A DNA stretch of 64,000 nt, taken from contig NZ_JAHXYH010000003.1 of assembly GCF_019970065.1 (NCBI RefSeq), positions 682,001 to 746,000 on the forward strand. The letters are read 5' to 3'. Made by a program: the position numbers and the translations under genes. The notes under the pieces are model-generated. The model saw nothing but the letters and a program-made list of their open reading frames with translations. It ran no database searches and was not told the DNA's origin. This document shows, piece by piece, positions 15,956 through 25,307 of this stretch. Source of the DNA: Chryseobacterium sp. OSA05B (GTDB lineage: Bacteria > Bacteroidota > Bacteroidia > Flavobacteriales > Weeksellaceae). Position 1 is the first letter of the stretch; the number at the start of each line of letters is the position of its first letter.

Positions 15956-17023
15956 AGTATCGCCTAAATTAGCTGTCAGGGAAGACAGCTGCATCAGTGC
16001 AATTTCTACTGTAAGTCTTGGGTTCTTGGAGTTCTTATAATTGATATCCGCATGATTGCAGATCTCGACGGCGTCGATGAGCTGCTGGGCATTCCATTTC
16101 TGGCTTTGCTCTACGAATTTCACCTTCGTCCGCTCGCCTACTTCAATAAGTTCTATGGTCCGTGCATTCTGGGCCATCATCAGATCTCTGAAATGATTTC
16201 CTAAGCCGGCAATAAAAATATGGGGATCGAAACCTTTTTTTACAATATCATTAAATGCAAAAAGGACTTCGGGTATTTTGTTTTCTTTGGCCAGATCCAC
16301 TATATTAAGATACTGGTCATAATCCAGGATGTTCAGGACTTCCGCAGCTTTAGCCAGCGTAATGTTTTTCTGGGAAAAGGTGGAAAGCCGGTCGAAAATG
16401 GAAAGGGCATCTCTTAAAGCACCGTCAGCTTTCTGGGCAATCAGATAGAGCGCATCATCTTCATACTGGATATTTTCTTTTTGGGCTATATTTCTTAAAT
16501 GTCCCTGGATATCTTCGATCGTAATCCTTTTGAAGTCATAAATCTGGCAACGCGATAAAATAGTCGGTATTATTTTGTGCTTCTCTGTAGTCGCCAAAAT
16601 AAAAATAGCGTGCGCCGGCGGTTCTTCAAGTGTTTTAAGAAAAGCATTGAAGGCCGCAGAAGACAGCATGTGCACCTCATCGATAATATAGACTTTATAT
16701 TTACCTACCTGAGGCGCAAAGCGGACCTGATCTATCAGTTCTCTGATATCATCCACGGAATTGTTAGACGCCGCATCGAGTTCATAGATGTTATAGGCGA
16801 AGCCGTCTTCTGAAACAGAACCATCCTTTTCATTGATTTTCCTTGCCAAAATTCTGGCACATGTAGTTTTACCCACTCCCCTTGGACCGCAGAAAAGTAA
16901 GGCCTGCGCCAGCTGATTTTCTCCAATAGCGTGTTCCAGCGTATCTGTAATATGAGACTGCCCTACTACAGTGTCAAACTGTTGGGGGCGATATTTTCTT
17001 GCAGATACGATAAAATTTTCCAT
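15938..17023 (-). CDS. dnaX: DNA polymerase III gamma (zero-frame product of dnaX)
   Basis: A 361-residue AAA+ clamp-loader ATPase. Motifs: Walker A GPRGVGKTT (about 46-54), Walker B YIIDEVHML, sensor 1 ATTEKHK and sensor 2 GALRDALS. The zinc-finger cysteines seen in many DnaX proteins (between Walker A and B) are absent here: the segment KINEKDGSVSEDGFAYNIYEL has none. The product ends KKKSS just after the A10 run, so it contains domains I-III and is equivalent to gamma. The longer tau needs the -1 frame. Upstream is a 97-nt spacer to the TetR gene, on the same strand. Confidence 0.9.
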   Translation of the reverse strand: MENFIVSARKYRPQQFDTVVGQSHITDTLEHAIGENQLAQALLFCGPRGVGKTTCARILARKINEKDGSVSEDGFAYNIYELDAASNNSVDDIRELIDQVRFAPQVGKYKVYIIDEVHMLSSAAFNAFLKTLEEPPAHAIFILATTEKHKIIPTILSRCQIYDFKRITIEDIQGHLRNIAQKENIQYEDDALYLIAQKADGALRDALSIFDRLSTFSQKNITLAKAAEVLNILDYDQYLNIVDLAKENKIPEVLFAFNDIVKKGFDPHIFIAGLGNHFRDLMMAQNARTIELIEVGERTKVKFVEQSQKWNAQQLIDAVEICNHADINYKNSKNPRLTVEIALMQLSSLTANLGDTKKKSS

Positions 17024-17120
17024 TGGTCAAAAATAAGAAATATAGTTTTAATCTGAAAATTAAAAGTTTTCAAATATCAACAAAAACTGATTTTCGGTAA
17101 GATTGGAAAACTTTTAATCA

Positions 17121-17762
17121 TTATTCTTTTGCTTTTTTCGTTTCGTAGTAATGTTCTATAATCTCAACGATTACTTTCTCTACTTCGGTTCTTCCTTCAT
17201 CAGTTCTCATATCAATACCACAGAATTCTGTTCCGTTGTATGCAGGAAACAAGTTCAGATAATAAACTCCTGCCGCTATTAAAGCTAGCATAGCTCTTAC
17301 GTTTGTAGCGTTTTCCCCGAAATAAGGATCAGTAACATTTTCAAATAGGTTGGCCGCTACATCTTCTCTTTGCTTTAGTATGTTTTTAAGTATCGGCTTG
17401 CTTTCGGAAAGTTCCCAAAGAATAATTTTCTGCAGTTCTTTATTTTTTTTCAGGCTTTCAAATTGCATGAGAATTCCCTGAATTAAGACTTCCTTACCTT
17501 TTCCAACCTGTACTTCTTCCTCAATATCCGGGCTGAATTTGGTCCAGTAATCCTGGGATTTTATATATTCGTCAATAAGCTTATCTGTACTTCCAAAGTA
17601 CTCATAGATAAGCTTTTTGTCGAAACCGGCTACCGCTGCGATCTTACTTACTTTCAGACCTGAGTATCCTTTTACTCTTAAAATTTTACCAACTGCTGCG
17701 AGCAGTTTCTGCTTTGTTTTTTCTTTGTCCCTAATGGGGCCTTGCACTACTTTTCTGGGCAT
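17121..17762 (-). CDS. TetR/AcrR family transcriptional regulator
   Basis: A 213-residue protein with an N-terminal TetR helix-turn-helix (about 15-62, including VSKIAAVAGFDKKLIYEYFGSTDKLI) and a helical C-terminal ligand-binding domain. Its start is 6 nt after the stop of the alpha-oxoamine synthase gene, so the two are cotranscribed. It may autoregulate the operon through the direct repeats at 19047-19078. The ligand is unknown. Confidence 0.85.
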   Translation of the reverse strand: MPRKVVQGPIRDKEKTKQKLLAAVGKILRVKGYSGLKVSKIAAVAGFDKKLIYEYFGSTDKLIDEYIKSQDYWTKFSPDIEEEVQVGKGKEVLIQGILMQFESLKKNKELQKIILWELSESKPILKNILKQREDVAANLFENVTDPYFGENATNVRAMLALIAAGVYYLNLFPAYNGTEFCGIDMRTDEGRTEVEKVIVEIIEHYYETKKAKE

Positions 17763-17768
17763 AATTTA

Positions 17769-19025
17769 TTATTTTTTTGCAATATGCAATTTTTTATTAA
17801 TATCATCAAAAACATTCAGTGTTTTGTCTAGATGTTCTTTTTCGTGTCGCGCTGTTACCGTCATCCTGATACGCGCATCTTTTCTAGGTACGGCAGGATA
17901 CATAATGGGGTTTGTATAAACTCCTTCTTCAAGCAATATTCTCCCAATATCCCACATTTTACTCTGATCTCCGATTTTTACGGGAATAATAGCTGAGCAG
18001 GTAATACCGGTATCTAAACCAAGGTCATTAAGCCCTGTTTTAAAATAATTGATATTGTCCCATAGTTTATCTTTCCAGAATGGTTCTTCATCAATCAAAT
18101 CAATTGCTTTTAAAATTCCAAAGGAAGAAGGGGGTGCTGTTACTGAGAAAATATGCTGTCTGGACTGGAACTTAAGGAATGATGCTATTTTTTTATTAGC
18201 GATCACATATCCTCCCAAGTTACCAAAAGTCTTGCTACATGTTCCTGTTATAAAATCTACCTTATCCAATAAACCATCGTCTTCAAGGGCACCTCTTCCG
18301 GTTTTCCCCATCACTCCTACACCATGTGCATCATCTACCATGAGATAAGCATTGTATTTTTTTACAAGATCATATATTTCTTTAGCTCGTGAAGTGTCCC
18401 CTTCCTGAGAGTAAACTCCATCTAAGATAACTAGCTTCGTACGGTACGTATTCTCACATACCTTCAAAACGTGTTCCAAAGCTTCCAAATTATTGTGAGG
18501 AAATGTTTTTTTATTTGTAAAAGCACATCCTTCGTGTACACTCGCATGTACTCCCATGTCCAAAATAGCGATATCTTCTTTCTGCATTAATATCTGTAAA
18601 GTGGCGCTATTAGCGGCATATCCGGTTGTAAATAATATCACCTCTTCCTCATCTCTTCCAAAGAAATCAGCAATCTTTTTTTCTATCGCATTATGATAAT
18701 CAAAATACCCACCGATCAGGGGAGATGCTCCTGTTCCTGTTCCATATTTTTCAATTCCTTCAATGGCAGCCTCTTTTACTTTCGGATGCTGTGTAAATCC
18801 TAAATAATCACTGGAGACAAAACTTACATAGTTTTTATTTTGGTTGGCAATATCTATATTTAATGTTGCATTGCTGCCTGAAGTATTTTTCAGTCTGTAA
18901 TTCATATGTCCTCTGGACTTCATATGGTCCAGGAATTCATAAAAATAATTCGCTCTTTGGGCAATATCATAATCTGATATATTCTCAAAATCTTTAAAAG
19001 TTGCTGTTTCAAAATCGATACTCAT
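17769..19025 (-). CDS. Alpha-oxoamine synthase (serine palmitoyltransferase / KBL type)
   Basis: A 418-residue PLP enzyme that decarboxylatively condenses an amino acid with an acyl-CoA. The PLP lysine is Lys265 in GTCSKTFGNLGGY, and Asp231/Asp232-His234 in MVDDAHGVG contact the cofactor. The N-terminal 60 residues are longer than in KBL or BioF. In sphingolipid-making Bacteroidota the usual enzyme of this type is serine palmitoyltransferase, which makes 3-ketosphinganine; that is the preferred reading. 2-amino-3-ketobutyrate ligase or 8-amino-7-oxononanoate synthase cannot be excluded. It is the first gene of a two-gene operon with the TetR regulator. Confidence 0.8.
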   Translation of the reverse strand: MSIDFETATFKDFENISDYDIAQRANYFYEFLDHMKSRGHMNYRLKNTSGSNATLNIDIANQNKNYVSFVSSDYLGFTQHPKVKEAAIEGIEKYGTGTGASPLIGGYFDYHNAIEKKIADFFGRDEEEVILFTTGYAANSATLQILMQKEDIAILDMGVHASVHEGCAFTNKKTFPHNNLEALEHVLKVCENTYRTKLVILDGVYSQEGDTSRAKEIYDLVKKYNAYLMVDDAHGVGVMGKTGRGALEDDGLLDKVDFITGTCSKTFGNLGGYVIANKKIASFLKFQSRQHIFSVTAPPSSFGILKAIDLIDEEPFWKDKLWDNINYFKTGLNDLGLDTGITCSAIIPVKIGDQSKMWDIGRILLEEGVYTNPIMYPAVPRKDARIRMTVTARHEKEHLDKTLNVFDDINKKLHIAKK

Positions 19026-19046
19026 CCTTAATGTTGTTAGTGTTAG

Positions 19047-19078
19047 TGTTAGTTGTTTGTATATATGTTAGTTGTTTG
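19047..19078. promoter_or_regulatory. Tandem 13-bp direct repeat, candidate TetR operator
   Basis: TGTTAGTTGTTTG occurs at 19047-19059 and again at 19066-19078, 19 bp apart. Shorter TGTTAG units lie just to the left. The repeats lie between the -7 box and the start codon of the alpha-oxoamine synthase gene, where a repressor would block transcription. Confidence 0.5.
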
Positions 19079-19083
19079 AAGAA

Positions 19084-19091
19084 ACAAATAT
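19084..19091 (-). promoter_or_regulatory. -7 box for the alpha-oxoamine synthase/tetR operon
   Basis: TATATTTG on the minus strand matches TAnnTTTG, about 60 nt upstream of the start codon. Positions 19092-19424 hold only AT-rich DNA with no credible gene. Confidence 0.5.
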
Positions 19092-19424
19092 ATGATTATT
19101 TAAAGCTTGTAAAATCTATCCATTATATTAAATATTACACATTATATAAGACGTTTTACTTTATGATCTGATAATCAAATCACTTTGCTTATCCATATAT
19201 CTATGAGTGTTTCAAGGCTTAGTTATTTTTTTAATGAATCTAAATTTAACAAAAAAAACACAACAATAAATCACTATTTGCAAATAAATCACAAAAAAAA
19301 GACAAATATTTTCACAATTGTCTCATTACTAAAATATTATTTTTACAATTTAATTTACGGATGTTAAAATTTCTTAAATCAACGAGCTTTAAAAAGACAT
19401 TTTTCCTCTTTTTGTGACTTTTTA

Positions 19425-19781
19425 TCATCCCAGTTTGCTGTTCTTTCGGAATGCTCCGGGGGTGATGCCCGTCATCTTTTTAAAAAACTTGGAGAAGTTG
19501 GACGGATCATAGGTAAGTACTCTTGCAATTTCTGCAATTGAATGATCTGACTCTGTAATCATCACTTTAGCTTCATGAATAATCTTTTCATCATAAAAGT
19601 AACATGGGTGCTGACCCTTTTCTTTTTTTACGGTATCCGTAAGGTGTTGATGAGAAACAGCAAGGTGTCCGGCAATCTCATTGAGTTCCATAAATTCGGG
19701 AACCGATCCGGAAAGTACGTCCTGAATATGTTTATCCAGAAAAGCAAAATACTGCATAGTAATCTCTTCGCTTCTTTTCAT
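19425..19781 (-). CDS. Short AraC-type DNA-binding protein
   Basis: A 118-residue protein made of little more than an AraC/XylS double helix-turn-helix: first HTH in LNEIAGHLAVSHQHLTDTVK (about 38-57), second in SIAEIARVLTYDPSNFSKFFK. It lacks an N-terminal effector domain, so it is either a constitutive binder or partners another protein. About 110 nt separate it from the LuxR-type regulator transcribed in the same direction upstream. Target unknown. Confidence 0.8.
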   Translation of the reverse strand: MKRSEEITMQYFAFLDKHIQDVLSGSVPEFMELNEIAGHLAVSHQHLTDTVKKEKGQHPCYFYDEKIIHEAKVMITESDHSIAEIARVLTYDPSNFSKFFKKMTGITPGAFRKNSKLG

Positions 19782-19892
19782 CTCATTATCATCATTGGTT
19801 TATAGTAAAATTTTAATCTATAAAGTTAAAGATAAGAATAAAAAAAGCATGGTGAACTTTTCGGATATGAAAGAAAAAGCGAGGCTTAGTTT

Positions 19893-20636
19893 CTAATAAA
19901 AGCTGTCTTTAAAGGCTTGGACGGAATTTTTCACATTCAGCTTTTCAAGGATGTTCTGGCGGTGTCTGCTTACCGTGTTGACGCTTATCGACAGGAATTC
20001 TGCAATTTCCTTACTCGCATAGCCCTCCCCTACATATTTTAAGATTTCGAGTTCTCTTTTCGAAAGAATGCTCTGATAATCCAGCTTGTCTTTTACCATC
20101 ACTTCTCCTTTGATGGTATTAATGATCATAAAATCGGAAATCAGGGGCTGTGTCTGAACCAACGCAGTATGATAAAGACAAAGCGCAAATCTAAGCTTCC
20201 TGTTGTGCGGTGAGTAGATGTAGAACATGCGATGTTTTACCAGCCTGTACTCATCATTTTTATCTTTCATCCTGATCTTTGAAAGCACACAATAGTCTGC
20301 CCGAAGTTCTGTAGCCAGAGAATCCATCAGTTCGTAAAATCTCAGCTCGTGGATGTATTTTTTAAGCCGGTCTTCCGGATGGATTTTCTTAATAATCTCT
20401 TCTTCCCAAATTGAATTGATTTCTAAAGGATTTTCTTCCATACTTAACCCCAGCTCCAGCGCTACCTTCGATTTATATACATAACTTTTATCCGCCTGCA
20501 TATCGCTTAAAACCGACACGGCCCCTTCCATCTGCGCGTACATCAATGCTCTCTGCTTATATACTTCTATATCAAGCTGGCATTTCCCGGTTGTTTTATC
20601 AAGAAGCCGGCTGTTCAGTTTATCTATGATCTCCAT
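19893..20636 (-). CDS. LuxR-type HTH regulator with N-terminal sensor region
   Basis: A 247-residue protein. The C-terminus is a LuxR/GerE helix-turn-helix (about 182-245: LSKRELEILKYVGEGYASKEIAEFLSISVNTVSRHR). The N-terminal 170 residues have no receiver Asp and look PAS-like (RMFYIYSPHNRKLRFALCLYHTAL). This architecture is common in Chryseobacterium, with unknown signals. It is divergent from the DUF1349 gene, which it may control; that is inference from position. Confidence 0.8.
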   Translation of the reverse strand: MEIIDKLNSRLLDKTTGKCQLDIEVYKQRALMYAQMEGAVSVLSDMQADKSYVYKSKVALELGLSMEENPLEINSIWEEEIIKKIHPEDRLKKYIHELRFYELMDSLATELRADYCVLSKIRMKDKNDEYRLVKHRMFYIYSPHNRKLRFALCLYHTALVQTQPLISDFMIINTIKGEVMVKDKLDYQSILSKRELEILKYVGEGYASKEIAEFLSISVNTVSRHRQNILEKLNVKNSVQAFKDSFY

Positions 20637-20718
20637 AAATGGTTATTTATCAGTATTGGCAGAATATGGGTTTAATTTTACTTTTGCTAAAGTAATAATT
20701 TACGACCAGCTAAAGAGA

Positions 20719-21366
20719 ATGAAGAAAATTGTTTTAAGTTTTTGTACTGTTTTATTGGTCCAGGCGGCCTTTGCACAGACATTGGAAAAGATGAACTGGT
20801 TCAATGAACCTGAAAAATGGGAAATCAAAAACAACAGTTTAATGATGTCTGTTACTCCACAAAGTGATTACTGGAGAATTTCCCACTACGGATTCACTGT
20901 AGATGACGCCCCTTTTTATTATACGACTTACGGAGGAGAATTTGAAGCCAAAGTAAAGATCAGCGGCAACTACAAAGCCAGGTTTGACCAGATGGGACTG
21001 ATGCTGAGAACAGATGAAAAAAACTACATCAAAGCCGGAATCGAATTCGTAGATGGAAAATACAATTTCAGTACCGTAGTTACCCACGGAACCAGCGACT
21101 GGAGCGTCATTACATTAGACAAGATCCCGTCTGCAGTCTGGATCAAAGCTGTACGAAGGCTTGATGCCGTGGAAGTATTCTATTCTTTTGATGACAAAAA
21201 CTATACGATGATGCGCAATGCCTATCTTCAGGACAACACTCCTGTGATGGTAGGTTTAATGGCAGCATGTCCGGACGGAAACGGCTTTACAGCAGTTTTT
21301 GAAGGTTTCAAAGTAAAACACCTTCCCGACCAACGCAGGCTGAAATGGCTTGAAAACAATCAATAG
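20719..21366 (+). CDS. DUF1349 concanavalin-like exported protein
   Basis: A 215-residue protein with a signal peptide (MKKIVLSFCTVLLVQAAFAQ) and a DUF1349 domain over most of the rest. The domain includes YTTYGGEFEAKVKISGNYKA, FDQMGLMLRTDEKNYIKAGIE and VEVFYSFDDKNYTMMR, typical of this concanavalin A-like lectin/glucanase fold. It probably binds a sugar or acts in the periplasm; no catalytic residues can be assigned. The start at 20719 begins the signal peptide; an upstream in-frame ATG would overlap the divergent LuxR gene. A strong terminator follows. Confidence 0.85.
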   Translation: MKKIVLSFCTVLLVQAAFAQTLEKMNWFNEPEKWEIKNNSLMMSVTPQSDYWRISHYGFTVDDAPFYYTTYGGEFEAKVKISGNYKARFDQMGLMLRTDEKNYIKAGIEFVDGKYNFSTVVTHGTSDWSVITLDKIPSAVWIKAVRRLDAVEVFYSFDDKNYTMMRNAYLQDNTPVMVGLMAACPDGNGFTAVFEGFKVKHLPDQRRLKWLENNQ

Positions 21367-21405
21367 CGATTGAATCTTTATTCAATATACAGTCAATTTT
21401 TATTC

Positions 21406-21429
21406 ACCTCCCCTTTTCGGGAGGTTTTT
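21406..21429 (+). terminator. Terminator of the DUF1349 gene
   Basis: ACCTCCC pairs with GGGAGGT around a 5- to 6-nt loop, followed by five T. It starts 40 nt after the stop codon. Confidence 0.9.
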
Positions 21430-22333
21430 GTTTTTTCAACCTAATGCGATGACAAAAAAATCCGGGACACTGAAAAAGCATTCCGGACTGATTAGAATAT
21501 AAAAAAGGTATGTATAAAGCTCAAGCTAAAAAATCACATGCAGTTTTGAAACAACTGGTCTTCCTTTGATATAAAAGGCTGAAATCGCATGAGGGAACAA
21601 TTCATTCAGCCAATGCATCTGTGCTTTTAGAATTCATTTGTATGATCATTTAAATTCAGCAGAAATCCAAGTTCGGGAACTTTTAAAGCTGCAGCCCAAA
21701 GATAAAGTCCCTCAATGTATTACTAAAATAAAATCTGTAGAATAATATTTCACCATTTGTAGAAAAATACCTACATCCCTATAGTAATACGACCCTTATT
21801 TTATCAGATAAAATCCACATCAAATATCTTTTATTATGATAATTAATGCGTATAAAATCACTATTTTTACACCCTGATCCAAATCTGTTTAATTACAAAA
21901 CACAAAACGTAGAAATATTTAATGAAAAAAAATTATATTCAGCTATTCCCAACTCTTAAAAAAACTTCGACTTGTACAATGACTATTACTAATATATTTT
22001 CGCATTAATCACGCGGAAAAACATAGATCATTTATGCAATTATGAAGGATTGGACATCGTTTTCTGTACTATTGTTTTCAAACATATGCAGACAGCGTCA
22101 TATTTCCACGGAATACAGTAATGACAACGGACTTTTACCAAAGAGGGTAAAATCCATTGTCACGAGGCGGTATGGTCTTATCCCGGGTTCCACCGAAACG
22201 GAAACCGGAGGATGTAACCTATCTCCCTTTTTCACGCTCAAAAACCATCAAAAACTAATTATAACCGCCGATACTTCAGACTTACCATCCCTCTGGAACT
22301 ATCGTTGAATTACTCTTATTAAAGCCAATTTTT
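21430..22333. other. 900-bp region without a credible gene
   Basis: No frame here has family features. A minus-strand fragment near 21540-21630 reads MHWLNELFPHAISAFYIKGR and ends in VIF; it has an upstream stop and may be a gene remnant. The plus-strand frame at 22042-22308 has odd composition and is rejected. GTAGAAA-type sequences occur near 21769 and 21909. The region probably contains the promoter of the response regulator at 22334. Confidence 0.5.
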
Positions 22334-22945
22334 ATGAACGAACGAATCTTAATCGCTGATGATCACTATGTAGTAAGAGCAGGAACTGCTTTAGTGTTAG
22401 AGTCCGCTTATCCACAGCTCAAAATAGATTTTGCAGAAAACTATGAACAGGTGCAGAAACATCTCTCTGACCGGCATTATGATCTGCTTCTTCTGGATAT
22501 TGATATGCCCGGAACTCAGTATAAAAAAATGATTCCTGAACTTAAAAGCATTCAGGACAACCTGAAGATCCTTATATTTTCAGGGCATGACAAAGACGTT
22601 GCTATACAATATATTCGCGAAGGTGCTGAAGGCTACCTCAGCAAACAGAGCAGTGAGGAAGAAATCAGAGAAGCTGTAAAATCTGTTATCGAGAAGGGCT
22701 ATTATTACCCCGGTGAGCTGATCGGGCTTATTATCCAGAATAAAAAGAGCAACCCCGCAGAAAAACTATCATCCCGTGAATATGAGATCTTTAAACTGCT
22801 GGCCAGTGGCAATGGAAACCTCGAAATCGGAAATAAGCTGGATATTCAGATGTCTACCGTAAGCACTTACAAAAAAAGGATATTTCAAAAATTGAATATC
22901 AGCAATATTGCAGAGCTGATCAAGGTACATGAAATGATGCATTAG
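22334..22945 (+). CDS. NarL/LuxR-family response regulator
   Basis: A 203-residue two-domain regulator. The receiver domain (about 1-120) starts ILIADDHYVVR with the acidic pocket (Asp8-Asp9) and has the phospho-acceptor Asp in LLLDIDMPG. The C-terminal LuxR helix-turn-helix (about 138-200) reads LSSREYEIFKLLASGNGNLE and then STVSTYKKRIFQKL. No kinase gene is adjacent, so it is an orphan; the related regulator at 43043 does have one. Function unknown. Confidence 0.9.
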   Translation: MNERILIADDHYVVRAGTALVLESAYPQLKIDFAENYEQVQKHLSDRHYDLLLLDIDMPGTQYKKMIPELKSIQDNLKILIFSGHDKDVAIQYIREGAEGYLSKQSSEEEIREAVKSVIEKGYYYPGELIGLIIQNKKSNPAEKLSSREYEIFKLLASGNGNLEIGNKLDIQMSTVSTYKKRIFQKLNISNIAELIKVHEMMH

Positions 22946-22956
22946 CTAAAAAAATT

Positions 22957-22989
22957 GGGACCGGCAAGTCTCATTGAAAATCCGGTCCC
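22957..22989 (-). terminator. Probable terminator of the VGINT surface protein gene
   Basis: GGGACCGG pairs with CCGGTCCC across a 17-nt loop, with a T run on the minus-strand side. It lies about 110 nt past the end of the minus-strand gene and just beyond the convergent response regulator. Confidence 0.65.
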
Positions 22990-23103
22990 GGTACAAAAAC
23001 AATTTACTGATCTGACTTTTCCGTCAGTTTCAGAATATTTTTACATCTATTTTTCTATCGTTAGTGTAAGCGTGTGTTTTTAGAATCGGACGTGCAGGTA
23101 TCA

Positions 23104-23955
23104 TTAGTAGAGTCTCTGAACTGATAGAAATAATTCTCTGGTATTGTCCGCTGTACTTGGATCTGTAGTGGTTGCATTACTAGATCCCGCCGTAGATTTA
23201 TTATCCACACGGAATGCATAATATACTCTGTACCATCTTGGTTCCGGCTCCTGTATGGTAATATCAAAGGTGACCGTCTCATTTTGTGTCTGTGTAAGAT
23301 AAACCCCATCATCGAACTGCCTGAAATCACCAGGTGAAAGTTTGATATTTCCATTATCCGAATCTCCGGTATGGGTAGACATCTCGGAAACCCATATTTT
23401 TATATCCGACGTACTTACATTATAAAGACGCGGATTAAATGTAGTTGCAGCACCTGTTCCAGCTGAACTTCTGTCATACTGCGCATCCAGCCTTAATACA
23501 CCTCCCAGGACCGGCAGATCAGAAAGATAAGTACTGGCCAGAATATTGGTCCCTGAAGTGGATGCCGGGATACTGCCATGATAATATACCAGCTCTCCCA
23601 CTACAATATCATTATCATTACTTCCTCCAAAAGCAAATTTCCAGGTTTCCCCATTGAACATATAATATCCGGGTTTATCCACTTTTGCTGTTTTTACAGA
23701 AGCACTCGTTACAGCCTGAGTCACATAGACCAATGCTCCGGTCTGATCTGCAAGATATGCATCATCTTTAGCCTTAAGCTGATTTCCGGTCATTCTGGGA
23801 GCAATTACTCCATCTGCGACATTGGTTACATCAGGTTTTCCTGCTACATGAAGTGTGGCCTTAGGATATTCCGTATTGATACCAACTTGAGCCAGTGCGT
23901 TACTGGAAATAAGAGTCATAGTCAGGCTGCAAAGAGATAATTTAATTTTCTTCAT
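23104..23955 (-). CDS. Secreted VGINT-type surface protein
   Basis: A 283-residue exported protein. The signal peptide (about 1-22, ending ALAQ) is followed at once by VGINTEYPKATLHVAG, the N-terminal motif of a large family of Chryseobacterium and Flavobacterium cell-surface proteins, and by GVIAPRMTGNQLKAKDDAY. The remainder is beta-rich with no known catalytic motif. Family members are thought to be adhesin-like; no function is shown. A decayed relative lies at 58961-59067. Flanked by a response regulator and an AraC-type regulator. Confidence 0.7.
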   Translation of the reverse strand: MKKIKLSLCSLTMTLISSNALAQVGINTEYPKATLHVAGKPDVTNVADGVIAPRMTGNQLKAKDDAYLADQTGALVYVTQAVTSASVKTAKVDKPGYYMFNGETWKFAFGGSNDNDIVVGELVYYHGSIPASTSGTNILASTYLSDLPVLGGVLRLDAQYDRSSAGTGAATTFNPRLYNVSTSDIKIWVSEMSTHTGDSDNGNIKLSPGDFRQFDDGVYLTQTQNETVTFDITIQEPEPRWYRVYYAFRVDNKSTAGSSNATTTDPSTADNTRELFLSVQRLY

Positions 23956-24228
23956 TTTTGATTATATTTGTTTTATATTTATAGGAAAAGACCATTTCAG
24001 ATCATTATTCTACCAGATACAGAGTGGACCGTAACTGACTGTTTTGACCATTGATCTGACTGCAAAGTTATCTGCTTGGATAAATCAATTTTATTGATAA
24101 GCAATGAAAAACCGGAAACGGTTTAAAAAACACAAAAACCTAAAAAACAAATACTTAAGTCAGTCATTTCCTGATATTGACTGCTCATGTAAATATTGAA
24201 ACGAAATCTAATTATTTTCAAAGCACAA

Positions 24229-25191
24229 ATGACAACTTCTGATAACACAAAGGCAGAAATAATTGACCACTACAAAAGACAACTGATCCATTACTATGTC
24301 ATCTTAATGGCCATCATTCTTTCTGTATTTGCACTTATTTTTACGTTTATCATTCCCGACAAAATCATGTCCTGGTATCTTTATGGCGGATTCCTTTTCA
24401 TGATATACACCTATATTATAATCCGTAAAAATTATTCCGTGGAGGTATTGATTCATACCTATATGATAGTTGCTTCTTTTTACAATTTTTATATTATGCT
24501 GGCTTTCTGGAACAATTCTGTGGCAAGCTTTGTCTGGCTGATTCCTATTCTCCTGGGAGCCTATGTTTTTCTCGCCAGAAAGTATGTTTTTATCTATTTC
24601 ATTTTTATCCTTTTCAATATCATTCTAGGTTATCTGGTCTCTAAAAATTTTGATTTAAATTTTCCGAAACACAGTCCCGAAGATGTAAAAATGACCGACA
24701 CTGTTCTGGTGATTTCTAATGTAGCCGTCATAGCCCTTCTGCTCTACTTCAAAGACAAAATCAGGCGCGTGGAAATCTACAGTGAAATTGAGGAAAAGCT
24801 GGAGACAAAGCTTAAAACGGCAATACCTCATTTAGAAAAAGACAGTTTTTCAAAAGACCTTTTTGAGAAAATTGAACACATTATGAAAGAGAAGCATCTG
24901 TATAAGGATGTGAGTTTCAATATTTCCAGATTATCGACAGAAATGGGCGTGAACAGCAGTTATATTTCCAGATCCATCCGGTATAAAGGTTTTCCTCATT
25001 TCAATAATTATCTTAATCTGTACAGAGTCAATTGTGTCAAAAAGCTTTTACAGGAAAATGATCTTGAACGCGTGACTTTAATGTACATCTATACGGAAGC
25101 AGGATTTTCAAACCAGTCCACTTTCAACCGGGTTTTTAAACAGATCGAAGGATACACCCCTTCCGAATACATCAGCAGAATGCAGCAATGA
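24229..25191 (+). CDS. Membrane-anchored AraC-type regulator
   Basis: A 320-residue protein. Residues about 15-190 contain six hydrophobic helices (for example YYVILMAIILSVFALIF and YVFIYFIFILFNIILGY). They are followed by a linker and a C-terminal AraC double HTH (about 225-318, including ISRLSTEMGVNSSYISRSI and YTEAGFSNQSTFNRVFKQIEG). It probably senses a membrane or envelope signal. The ATG at 24229 is chosen over a TTG 33 nt upstream. It is followed after 117 nt by an MFS transporter in the same direction, a plausible target. Confidence 0.8.
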   Translation: MTTSDNTKAEIIDHYKRQLIHYYVILMAIILSVFALIFTFIIPDKIMSWYLYGGFLFMIYTYIIIRKNYSVEVLIHTYMIVASFYNFYIMLAFWNNSVASFVWLIPILLGAYVFLARKYVFIYFIFILFNIILGYLVSKNFDLNFPKHSPEDVKMTDTVLVISNVAVIALLLYFKDKIRRVEIYSEIEEKLETKLKTAIPHLEKDSFSKDLFEKIEHIMKEKHLYKDVSFNISRLSTEMGVNSSYISRSIRYKGFPHFNNYLNLYRVNCVKKLLQENDLERVTLMYIYTEAGFSNQSTFNRVFKQIEGYTPSEYISRMQQ

Positions 25192-25307
25192 TCGGTTTTA
25201 CCAATAAACCTAATTGAATAAAGCGTTTTCAGGATTGAAAAAATATCATGAACTTTACGGAACATTAATTTCTATAAAAACCAAAGCGTTTTTAATCATA
25301 CAAACTC

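Noticed and set aside
19185..19367. 60-codon plus-strand frame in the spacer after the AraC gene
   Set aside because: Very AT-rich (Lys/Asn/Ile/Tyr) with no start context or family likeness; expected by chance in such DNA.
22042..22308. 88-codon plus-strand frame before the orphan response regulator
   Set aside because: Composition is unlike neighbouring proteins, no domain or signal is visible, and the upstream DNA looks like a promoter region.
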